Source: Streptomyces hilarionis (GTDB lineage: Bacteria; Actinomycetota; Actinomycetes; Streptomycetales; Streptomycetaceae). From it: 38,055 nucleotides of DNA. Shown here piece after piece: positions 1 through 8,014 of the stretch (the stretch's first letter is position 1; every line of letters starts with the position of its first letter). The notes below the pieces were generated by a model. It worked only from the letters and a program-made list of their open reading frames with translations. It did not search any database and was not told the origin of the DNA. Both the position numbers and the translations under genes were made by a program. The stretch is from contig NZ_JAHHIT010000034.1 in assembly GCF_024539675.1 (NCBI RefSeq), positions 1 through 38,055 on the forward strand, given 5' to 3'.

Positions 1-71
1 CCTTGCGATCGCACGCACCAGACGCCGCCGGGCCCGCCCTCCGGGCGGACGACGCTACTTTCGAAACACGC
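1..71. repeat. Possible MITE or IS terminus left of the IS481 insertion
   Basis: This stretch has no gene. Read on the minus strand it begins right after the CTAG site with GGCGTGTTTCGAAAGTAGCG, which contains the palindrome TTTCGAAA and resembles the ends of small IS5-like or MITE repeats of Streptomyces, as I recall them. It also holds a perfect 6-bp hairpin (34-39 pairs with 43-48, 3-nt loop) that could end transcription of the 2'-5' RNA ligase-like gene. Only one end is visible, so the assignment is weak; it may be ordinary intergenic DNA. Confidence 0.3.
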
Positions 72-77
72 CCTAGC
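72..77. repeat. Left target-site duplication of the IS (CCTAGC)
   Basis: CCTAGC here is repeated exactly at 1134-1139, immediately outside both inverted-repeat ends. It fits the NCTAGN hexamer targeted and duplicated by IS481-type elements. Confidence 0.85.
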
Positions 78-102
78 TGTATTGATCACGAGCGTTGTTG
101 AC
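78..102 (+). repeat. Left terminal inverted repeat of the IS481-family element
   Basis: Matches the reverse complement of 1109-1133 at 21 of 25 positions, as two blocks of 8 and 11 perfect bases separated by a degenerate 6-bp centre. Confidence 0.88.
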
Positions 103-124
103 ACTCGGTAGGTCTTGATCATGG

Positions 125-182
125 CGAAGACCTCCGGTGTGGTGGAGGTGTCTAGGCTCCACACCACGCACGGAGGTCTTCG
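125..182 (+). promoter_or_regulatory. Hairpin sequestering the transposase ribosome binding site
   Basis: A perfect 12-bp inverted repeat, CGAAGACCTCCG at 125-136 and CGGAGGTCTTCG at 171-182, encloses inner, partly paired GTGG-rich arms and a loop containing CTAG. The right arm contains the only good Shine-Dalgarno sequence (GGAGG, 172-176) and reaches the first base of the GTG start codon at 182. RNA reading in from outside the element would fold this stem and hide the start. The fold is seen directly; the regulatory role is inferred by analogy with IS10 and IS50. Confidence 0.6.
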
Positions 183-1138
183 TGCCCCACCGTAATGCCC
201 GGCTGACCGTTCACGGCAGGCGGATCCTCATCGAGCGTGTTCTGTCCGGGCGTCCGGTCGCGCACGTCGCCGCGGAGATGGGGATATCCCGGCCCACGGC
301 CCACAAATGGGTTCGCCGCTGGCAGGCCGAAGGCGATGCAGGACTCCACGATCGTTCCAGCAGGCCACGCACAACCCCGCACCGGACCGCGGCCGCGATG
401 GAAGAGCAGGTCTGCGAGCTGCGGCAGACCCGCAAACTCGGCCCCGCACGGATCGGCCCGATCCTGGGCCTGCCCGCATCGACGGTCCACCGGATCCTGA
501 CCCGGCACCGGCTGAACCGCCTGGCCTGGCTGGATCGCCCGACCGGAGTCGTGATCCGCCGCTACGAACGCGAGCGACCCGGCGAACTCATCCATGTCGA
601 CGTGAAGAAGCTCGGCCGGATCCCCGACGGCGGCGGCCACAGAACGCTGGGCCGCCAGGCCGGCCGGGCCACCCGCAGCAGCATGGGCTTCGACTACGTC
701 CACTCCGCCGTCGACGACCACTCACGCCTCGCCTACAGCGAGATCCACCCCGACGAGAAGGTCGCGACCTGCGCGGGCTTCCTCACCCGCGCGGCCGCGT
801 TCTTCCACTTACATGGCATCACCCGCATCGAGCGCGTCCTGACCGACAACGCCTGGGCCTATCGAAAGGGCCTGGCCTGGAAAGACGCCCTCAACGAGCT
901 CGGCGCGACCGGCAGGCTCACGCGTGCCTACCGGCCGCAGACCAACGGCAAGGTCGAACGCTTCAATCGCACCCTGCTCGACGAATGGGCCTACCAGCGG
1001 CCCTACACCTCGAACACCGAGCGGACCGAAGCCCTGACAGACTTCATCCACACGTACAACCACCATCGCTGCCACACCGCGCTGGACGGACACCCGCCCA
1101 TCAGCCGCGTCAACAACGCTGCGGGTCAATACACCTAG
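182..1138 (+). CDS. IS481-family DDE transposase
   Basis: This 318-aa transposase moves the surrounding element. An N-terminal helix-turn-helix (about residues 10-60, with the segment GISRPTAHKWVRRW) is followed by an rve/integrase catalytic core. The DDE triad is visible: Asp in SAVDDHSRLAYSE, Asp in RVLTDNAWAYRK and Glu in NGKVERFNRTLLDEW. I chose the GTG at 182 because GGAGG lies 5 bases upstream; an in-frame ATG at 137 would add 15 residues lying inside the regulatory hairpin. The stop codon TAG (1136-1138) is formed by the CTAG of the duplicated target, outside the element. A TTA leucine codon at 809-811 makes translation potentially dependent on the bldA tRNA. No frameshift or internal stop is present. 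Confidence 0.93.
   Translation: MPHRNARLTVHGRRILIERVLSGRPVAHVAAEMGISRPTAHKWVRRWQAEGDAGLHDRSSRPRTTPHRTAAAMEEQVCELRQTRKLGPARIGPILGLPASTVHRILTRHRLNRLAWLDRPTGVVIRRYERERPGELIHVDVKKLGRIPDGGGHRTLGRQAGRATRSSMGFDYVHSAVDDHSRLAYSEIHPDEKVATCAGFLTRAAAFFHLHGITRIERVLTDNAWAYRKGLAWKDALNELGATGRLTRAYRPQTNGKVERFNRTLLDEWAYQRPYTSNTERTEALTDFIHTYNHHRCHTALDGHPPISRVNNAAGQYT
1109..1133 (+). repeat. Right terminal inverted repeat of the IS481-family element
   Basis: Pairs with 78-102. It lies wholly inside the transposase coding sequence and encodes its last residues. Confidence 0.88.
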
Positions 1139-1139
1139 C
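1134..1139. repeat. Right target-site duplication (CCTAGC), holding two stop codons
   Basis: Copy of 72-77. Because CTAG is its own reverse complement, it supplies TAG at 1136-1138 to the transposase on the plus strand and TAG at 1137-1135 to the RNA ligase-like gene on the minus strand. Confidence 0.85.
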
Positions 1140-1713
1140 GCGTCGGCAGTGAGCCGCGGTCCAGGCGGCCGGCCTGCGGGGGCACCACCGTGCCGCCGAA
1201 GGGGTACTCGCGCAGCTTGCGCCAGACGCCGTCGGCGCCCTGTTCGGCGAGGGCGAACCCGGTGCAGGGCCAGGCGGCCTCGTAACCGGCGAGCTCCTCG
1301 AACGCCCGGTCCATCGCCGCCTCGTCGATGCCGTGCGCGACGGTGACGTGGGGGTGGTAGGGGAACTGGAGCTCGCGCACCAGGGGCCCGGAGGCGTCCC
1401 GGATGCGCTGCTGGAGCCAGGCGCAGGTCTCGGCGCCCTCGACCACCCTCAGGTACACCACCGGCGACAGCGGCCGGAAGGTGCCGGTGCCGGACAGCCG
1501 CATCGGGAAGGGCCGGCCGGCCGCGGCGACCGCGGCGAGGTGCGCCTCGACGGCCGGCAGCGCGCCCGCCTCGACCTCGGTCGGCGGCAGCAGCGTGACG
1601 TGGGTGGGGATGCCGTGAGCCGCGGCGTCGCCGAAGCCTGTGCGCCGCTCCTGGAGCAGGCTGCCGTGAGGCTCCGGGACCGCGATCGACACGCCGATCG
1701 TTACGGTCCCCAC
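1135..1713 (-). CDS. 2'-5' RNA ligase / 2H phosphoesterase family protein
   Basis: A 192-aa protein of the 2H phosphoesterase superfamily, which acts on cyclic phosphates or 2'-5' linkages in RNA or nucleotides; the physiological substrate of such actinobacterial proteins is generally unknown. The two diagnostic HxT motifs are present, THVTLLPP near residue 38 and YHPHVTVAHG near residue 120. The start is GTG at 1713-1711, with AGGAG about 6 bases upstream. It lies downstream of trpS on the same strand, separated by 200 bp that hold a hairpin and a possible promoter, so it may be its own transcript. The neighbouring IS inserted exactly at its stop codon and the target duplication restores the stop, so the protein should be unchanged while its native 3' end and terminator are displaced by 1 kb. 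Confidence 0.85.
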   Translation of the reverse strand: MGTVTIGVSIAVPEPHGSLLQERRTGFGDAAAHGIPTHVTLLPPTEVEAGALPAVEAHLAAVAAAGRPFPMRLSGTGTFRPLSPVVYLRVVEGAETCAWLQQRIRDASGPLVRELQFPYHPHVTVAHGIDEAAMDRAFEELAGYEAAWPCTGFALAEQGADGVWRKLREYPFGGTVVPPQAGRLDRGSLPTR

Positions 1714-1807
1714 GTCTTCTCCTGTCGTTCCGTCGTCATGTCGTCAGGTCGTCGTGTCGTGCCGGCGGGGTGGCGCGCCGGACGCGCACGCGGTCGTACG
1801 GCTATCG

Positions 1808-1813
1808 ACTGTA
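1808..1813 (-). promoter_or_regulatory. Possible -10 box for the RNA ligase-like gene
   Basis: Minus-strand TACAGT fits the actinobacterial TANNNT pattern about 95 bases before the start codon, but no convincing -35 element was found. Confidence 0.3.
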
Positions 1814-1885
1814 CGGCCACGGCTGTGCTCTGGGCAGGCGCAGGGGAAGTGATGTGCAGCGCTCTGCCCGGAGGAACAGGTGTGC

Positions 1886-1912
1886 GGCGCGCCCCCGGCG
1901 CCTCCGCGCGCC
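1886..1912 (-). terminator. Hairpin after trpS
   Basis: GGCGCGC pairs with GCGCGCC (7 bp perfect) directly next to the trpS stop codon. There is no T-tract, as is common for Streptomyces terminators. Confidence 0.45.
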
Positions 1913-1913
1913 G

Positions 1914-4464
<2,551 letters not shown>

Positions 4465-4500
4465 CGGGACCTCCGGACGTGGCGTACGGCGAGTTCGGTT

Positions 4501-4582
4501 CGGCCCAGGCGCACGGCACTCATGCTGCTCACGGGCCGCTCCCCGATGGTCCGTCCCATCCCAGCGCGCCAGTCACGACCCG
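4501..4582 (-). ncRNA. ZTP (pfl) riboswitch controlling glyA
   Basis: On the minus strand the leader contains the core ZTP aptamer blocks in order: GGGTCGTGACTGGCG (4581-4567), TGGGA, ATCGGGGAGCG, and after a variable linker GCGCCTGGGC (4512-4503). These match the conserved pfl motif, whose known ligand is the alarmone Z-nucleotide (ZMP/ZTP). The last block ends about 38 bases before the glyA start, so an expression platform that frees or hides the GGAGG before the ATG is plausible. Genes for one-carbon metabolism, glyA included, are typical targets. Confidence 0.92.
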
Positions 4583-4588
4583 CTCGCC

Positions 4589-4594
4589 AGCCTA
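4589..4594 (-). promoter_or_regulatory. -10 box of the glyA promoter
   Basis: Minus-strand TAGGCT fits TANNNT and places the transcript start about 7 bases downstream, at the first base of the riboswitch aptamer. It sits between the riboswitch and the end of the neighbouring ATP-grasp gene. The -35 region is not clear. Confidence 0.6.
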
Positions 4595-4605
4595 CCGGGT
4601 GCCGG

Positions 4606-5793
4606 TCAGAGGATCACGTGCGGGACGAAGCGGGCGTACTCGTCGGTGATCAGGCCCGAGGACTCGCGGATGCCGAGGCCGGCGGGCTCCTCGTCCACGA
4701 CCCACGCGCCGAGGACGACGTGGTTGCCGTCGAAGGAGGGGAGCGGGGCGAGCTGCTGGTAGCAGCAGGGCTCGTCGTCGCGCACGACGGGTGCCGCGCC
4801 CTTGTCGTGGATCGTGACGCCGGCGCCCTCGCGGCCCAGCAGGGGCTTGGCGACGTAGCCGGTGGTGGCGGCCAGCTCGCGCGGGCCGTCGAGGTAGGCG
4901 GGCAGCAGGTTGGGGTGGCCGGGGTACAGCTCCCACAGGACGGCCAGCAGCGCCTTGTTGCTCAGGAGCATCTTCCAGGCGGGCTCGATCCACATCGTCG
5001 TGCCGGTGCCGCCGCCGTTGTCGAGGGTGTCCAGGACGTGTCCGGCGAAGCGGTCGGTGGTGAGCCACTCCCAGGGGTAGAGCTTGAAGCAGCTGCGGAT
5101 GAAGCGGAGTCCGCCGTCGACGAAGCGGCCGGACAGCGGGTCCCAGCCGATCTCCTCCATCGACGTCCAGTCGGTGTCCAGCCCGGCCTGCTGCGCCGTC
5201 TCCTTGAGGTAGGCGACCGTCATGAGGTCCTCGCCGAGTTCGTCGGCAGCGGAGTGCGCGAAGTGCAGCGGGCTGCCCGGCGGCAGCAGGGCGGCCTGTC
5301 TGCGCCAGGCGTCGACGAGGCGTTCGTGCAGGGAGTTCCACTGGTCGGCGCCGGGGAAGCGGTCCTCCATCCAGAACCACTGGGGGGAGGCGGCCTCCAC
5401 CAGGGAGGTGGGCGTGTCGGCGTTGTACTCCAGGAGTTTCGCCGGGCCGGCGCCGTCGTAGTGGAGGTCGAACCTGCCGTAGACGGAGGGGAGTTCGGCG
5501 CGCCGCCGCCAGGCCTCGGCGACCGCCGCGGCGACGCGCGGGTCGGTGATGCCGAGGTCGGCGAGGCGGTCGGCGTCGACGAGACGGGCGGCCGCCGCCA
5601 GGCACATGGCGTGCAGTTCCTCGACGGTCTCCTCGAGCGCCTCGACCTCGTCGAGGGTGAAGGCGTAGTAGGCGCTCTCGTCCCAGTAGGGGCGCAGCAC
5701 GCCGTCGGGATGCCGGGTGAGCGGGTAGACGAGCCCCTGCTCCTCGACGATCCGCTGCCAGTCGGGGCGGGGTTCGACGGTGTGGCGTCGCAT
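4606..5793 (-). CDS. Glutathionylspermidine synthase-like ATP-grasp protein (YgiC-like)
   Basis: A 395-aa protein with the synthetase (ATP-grasp, GSP_synth) domain of glutathionylspermidine synthase and without the N-terminal amidase domain of the bifunctional E. coli Gss, so it resembles YgiC/YjfC. Features include the N-terminal WDESAYYAFTLDEVEALE region, a Y-x-x-D-x-P-T segment (LLEYNADTPTS) and a C-terminal nucleotide-binding stretch containing AKPLLGREGAGVT. Streptomycetes use mycothiol, not glutathione, so the real substrate is unknown; an ATP-dependent amide ligation is the safest reading. The upstream lipoprotein gene (5859-6209) is on the same strand, 65 bases away, and probably forms an operon with it. 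Confidence 0.85.
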   Translation of the reverse strand: MRRHTVEPRPDWQRIVEEQGLVYPLTRHPDGVLRPYWDESAYYAFTLDEVEALEETVEELHAMCLAAAARLVDADRLADLGITDPRVAAAVAEAWRRRAELPSVYGRFDLHYDGAGPAKLLEYNADTPTSLVEAASPQWFWMEDRFPGADQWNSLHERLVDAWRRQAALLPPGSPLHFAHSAADELGEDLMTVAYLKETAQQAGLDTDWTSMEEIGWDPLSGRFVDGGLRFIRSCFKLYPWEWLTTDRFAGHVLDTLDNGGGTGTTMWIEPAWKMLLSNKALLAVLWELYPGHPNLLPAYLDGPRELAATTGYVAKPLLGREGAGVTIHDKGAAPVVRDDEPCCYQQLAPLPSFDGNHVVLGAWVVDEEPAGLGIRESSGLITDEYARFVPHVIL

Positions 5794-5858
5794 GGTGACG
5801 GTGTCCTCTTCAGCCGCTCGGTCGGGTCGTCCGGGTCGTCCGGCGTCCTGCCGGTCGC

Positions 5859-6209
5859 TCAGCCGCCCGAGCCGCCCTCGTGGCCGCCGCCGAAGCCGCC
5901 GCGGTCGACTCCGCCGCCTGAGCCGCCGCCGCTCGAACCGCCCGAGCCCTTGCCGGACTTGGACAGGGAGCCGCCCCCGACGTAGGAGCCCTTCTTGCTG
6001 CCGCCGTAGTACCAGACGGCGTGCGAGGTCGAACCGGACTTGCAGTTCTTGTCGGCGACGACCTTGTAGCCCTTGCCGCGGGTGTAGCTGTCCCGGTCGA
6101 CGCAGCGCTTGTCCGGGTCGGAGGAGCAGGCGGTGAGGGCCGTGGCCAGCAGGCTCACGCCGCCCAGCACCACCGTGCCCGAACGCAACCGCCGCCGTAT
6201 GTCCGCCAT
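5859..6209 (-). CDS. Small Gly/Ser-rich lipoprotein (YgiB-like context)
   Basis: A predicted 116-aa secreted lipoprotein. A basic N-terminus (DIRRRLR) and hydrophobic segment (11-27) lead to the lipobox LTAC with the lipidated cysteine at residue 28. The mature part has two further cysteines, a WYYGG segment and a C-terminal tail almost wholly of Gly and Ser ending near GGFGGGHEGGSGG. The ATG at 6209 was chosen because GGGGAGAG lies just upstream; a longer frame starting at 6269 lacks these signals. The arrangement of a small, Gly-rich-tailed lipoprotein next to a GSP_synth protein matches ygiB-ygiC of E. coli, although I cannot show sequence homology from here. Confidence 0.82.
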   Translation of the reverse strand: MADIRRRLRSGTVVLGGVSLLATALTACSSDPDKRCVDRDSYTRGKGYKVVADKNCKSGSTSHAVWYYGGSKKGSYVGGGSLSKSGKGSGGSSGGGSGGGVDRGGFGGGHEGGSGG

Positions 6210-6315
6210 GTCCGTCTCTCCCCGTGTCGGATCGCCCCTACGGCGATTTCCGGCCGACAGCCTAGACAACCGCGGGGAGGGCGGGCGCGGGCGGGCCGGG
6301 GGCGGGCCGCTCGCC

Positions 6316-6321
6316 TACAGT
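6316..6321 (+). promoter_or_regulatory. -10 box, probably giving a leaderless transcript
   Basis: TACAGT (TANNNT) ends 7 bases before the GTG at 6329, and no Shine-Dalgarno sequence is present. This spacing is typical of leaderless Streptomyces mRNAs. Confidence 0.5.
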
Positions 6322-6328
6322 CCTCCTC

Positions 6329-7189
6329 GTGCTCTTCGGAATGGTGTGCGCCCTCGGCGCGGCGGTCTGCTTCGGTGCGGCGACGGTGTTGCAGGCGGTG
6401 GCGGCGCGGGCGGCCGCCGCCGAGGGAGGCGACGGGCGGGGCCCGGCGGGTGACGCGGCGCTGCTGCTGCGCGCGGTGCGCCAGTGGCGGTACGTGGCGG
6501 GCCTGGGGCTGGACGGGCTGGGGTTCGTCTTCCAGATCGTCGCGCTGCGCTCGGTGCCGATCTACGCCGTGGGCGCGGCCCTCGCGTCGAGCCTCGCGGT
6601 GACGGCGGTGGTCGCCGCGCGGCTGCTGCACGTGCGGCTGAGCCGGACCGAGTGGGCGGCCGTGGCGGTGGTGTGCGCGGGGCTCGGGATGCTGGGGCTG
6701 GCCTCCGGCGCCGAGGGCGACGAGAGCGGGCCGGCGGCCCTGCCCTGGGCGATGCTCGGCGCGGCGGTCGTGGTGCTGCTGCTGGGGCTGGTCGCCGGGC
6801 GGCTGCCCGAGCGGGGCCGGGCGCTGACGCTGGGTCTCGGCGCCGGCTGCGGGTTCGGGGTGGTGGAGGTGTCGGTGCGGCTGATCGACTCGCTGTCCCC
6901 CGTGGACCTGCTCACCGATCCCGCCCTGTACGCCCTGCTGCTGGGCGGCGGGGCCGCGTTCCTGTTGCTGACCACGGCCCTCCAGCGGGGGTCGGTGACG
7001 ACGGCGACCGCCGGGATAGTGATCGGGGAGACGATCGGACCGGCGCTGGTCGGGGTGGTGTGGCTGGGGGACCGCACCCGGGAGGGGCTGGCCTGGCTGG
7101 CCGTGCTGGGGTTCGCGGTCGCCGTCGCGGGCGCGTTGGCGCTGGCCCGGTTCGGAGAGGCGCCCGAGTCGTCGCCGCCCGCACCGTGA
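6329..7189 (+). CDS. DMT/EamA-like integral membrane protein
   Basis: A 286-aa very hydrophobic protein with about nine to ten predicted membrane helices, starting with a helix at residues 1-24 (GMVCALGAAVCFGAATVLQ). Small-residue-rich helices and the internal GLDGLGFVFQIVALRSVPIYAVGAALASS region resemble the drug/metabolite transporter superfamily seen in many actinobacteria (DMT family transporter). The substrate is unknown. The GTG start at 6329 is supported by the promoter spacing; the next in-frame start would be ATG at 6341. It is transcribed divergently from the lipoprotein gene across a 119-bp gap, and its own terminator follows at 7245. Confidence 0.82.
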   Translation: MLFGMVCALGAAVCFGAATVLQAVAARAAAAEGGDGRGPAGDAALLLRAVRQWRYVAGLGLDGLGFVFQIVALRSVPIYAVGAALASSLAVTAVVAARLLHVRLSRTEWAAVAVVCAGLGMLGLASGAEGDESGPAALPWAMLGAAVVVLLLGLVAGRLPERGRALTLGLGAGCGFGVVEVSVRLIDSLSPVDLLTDPALYALLLGGGAAFLLLTTALQRGSVTTATAGIVIGETIGPALVGVVWLGDRTREGLAWLAVLGFAVAVAGALALARFGEAPESSPPAP

Positions 7190-7244
7190 CGGGCGGCGCG
7201 TGACGGGCGGCCCGTGACCGCGGCCGTCCGCGCGCCGGTGAACC

Positions 7245-7270
7245 GGCCGCACGGGCGGCCCTTTTCTTTT
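7245..7270 (+). terminator. Intrinsic terminator after the DMT gene
   Basis: GGCCGC (7245-7250) pairs with GCGGCC (7255-7260) across a 4-nt loop and is followed by CTTTTCTTTT. It separates the DMT gene from the PABA locus. Confidence 0.75.
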
Positions 7271-7404
7271 CGGCCCCTTTCGTACAGCCGGCCGAACCTT
7301 CGCGTGACGAGCCCTGCCCAAAGCCGCTTTTGGGACAGTCCGCACAGTTGCACGGGTTTGAAGATCCTGTGAACGCAAGCGCTCTCTCCCGCGTACTCGT
7401 CGGT

Positions 7405-7983
7405 GTGACCAGTAATCCCGTCACCGTCACCGCCGCATATCGAGTGGTGCCGGGCCGAGAGGCCGACTTCCATTCCTGGGGGTGGGCCATGCTGGGCGCG
7501 AGCGCGCAGCAACCCGGTTTTCTGGGAGGGGGTGTCCTTGTCGACGGAGAGGCGGAATGGCATGTGGTCTATCGCTTCGAAAGCGACGGGACGGCCCGTG
7601 CCTGGGAGGACTCGACGGCCAAGGTGCGGTGGGACGAACAAGCGCTGGGCATCGCCCGGCAGACCGACCGCAGGAGCGTGCCGGGCTCCAAGGCCTGGTT
7701 CGACTCCCAGACCCTCGCGCCGAGGACGCCGGCCCCGCCGTCCAAGTGGAAACTGTGGTTCGTGAATATGAGCGCGGTTTTCCCACCGGTGCTCCTTTTC
7801 AATCTGATCGCCCTCCCCTATCTCGGCGGACTGAATCCGATTGTTCGCACCCTGGTGCTCTGCCTGTGTGTGACGGCCCTTGTCACCTGGATTCTCATGC
7901 CCCGCCTTCAGCGTTTCTTCAAGAAATGGCTGTATCCACCGCTCCAGGCGCTGCGCGGACGGCATAAACGCCGCACCGCGTGA
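7405..7983 (+). CDS. ABM-domain protein with two C-terminal membrane helices
   Basis: A protein of about 192 aa. Residues 5-100 look like the antibiotic biosynthesis monooxygenase (ABM) ferredoxin-like fold (PVTVTAAYRVVPGREADFHSWG, a PGFLGGGVL turn, then YRFES...RAWEDS). Two membrane helices follow (about 119-140 and 145-166), then a basic tail (RGRHKRR). This N-ABM, C-two-helix architecture recurs in bacterial proteins of unknown function; small free-standing ABM enzymes oxidise polyketides or degrade haem. The start is uncertain: GTG at 7369 and GTG at 7405 are in frame and neither has a good ribosome site. Base composition is less GC-rich than its neighbours. It precedes pabAB by 31 bases and may head that operon. 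Confidence 0.75.
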   Translation: MTSNPVTVTAAYRVVPGREADFHSWGWAMLGASAQQPGFLGGGVLVDGEAEWHVVYRFESDGTARAWEDSTAKVRWDEQALGIARQTDRRSVPGSKAWFDSQTLAPRTPAPPSKWKLWFVNMSAVFPPVLLFNLIALPYLGGLNPIVRTLVLCLCVTALVTWILMPRLQRFFKKWLYPPLQALRGRHKRRTA

Positions 7984-8014
7984 GCCGAATGAACGACCCT
8001 AGGGAGGTGGGCGG

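Larger units (their letters stand above)
78..1133 (+). mobile_element. IS481-family insertion sequence, complete, 1056 bp
   Basis: The element is bounded by 25-bp imperfect terminal inverted repeats (78-102 and 1109-1133, 21 of 25 positions matching, both beginning TGTATTGA and sharing GCGTTGTTGAC). The perfect 6-bp duplication CCTAGC flanks it on both sides. It encodes one intact DDE transposase reading toward the right end. Intact ends, an intact reading frame and an unmutated duplication suggest a recent, potentially active insertion. The transposase coding sequence runs through the right inverted repeat and takes its stop codon from the target duplication. Confidence 0.92.
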
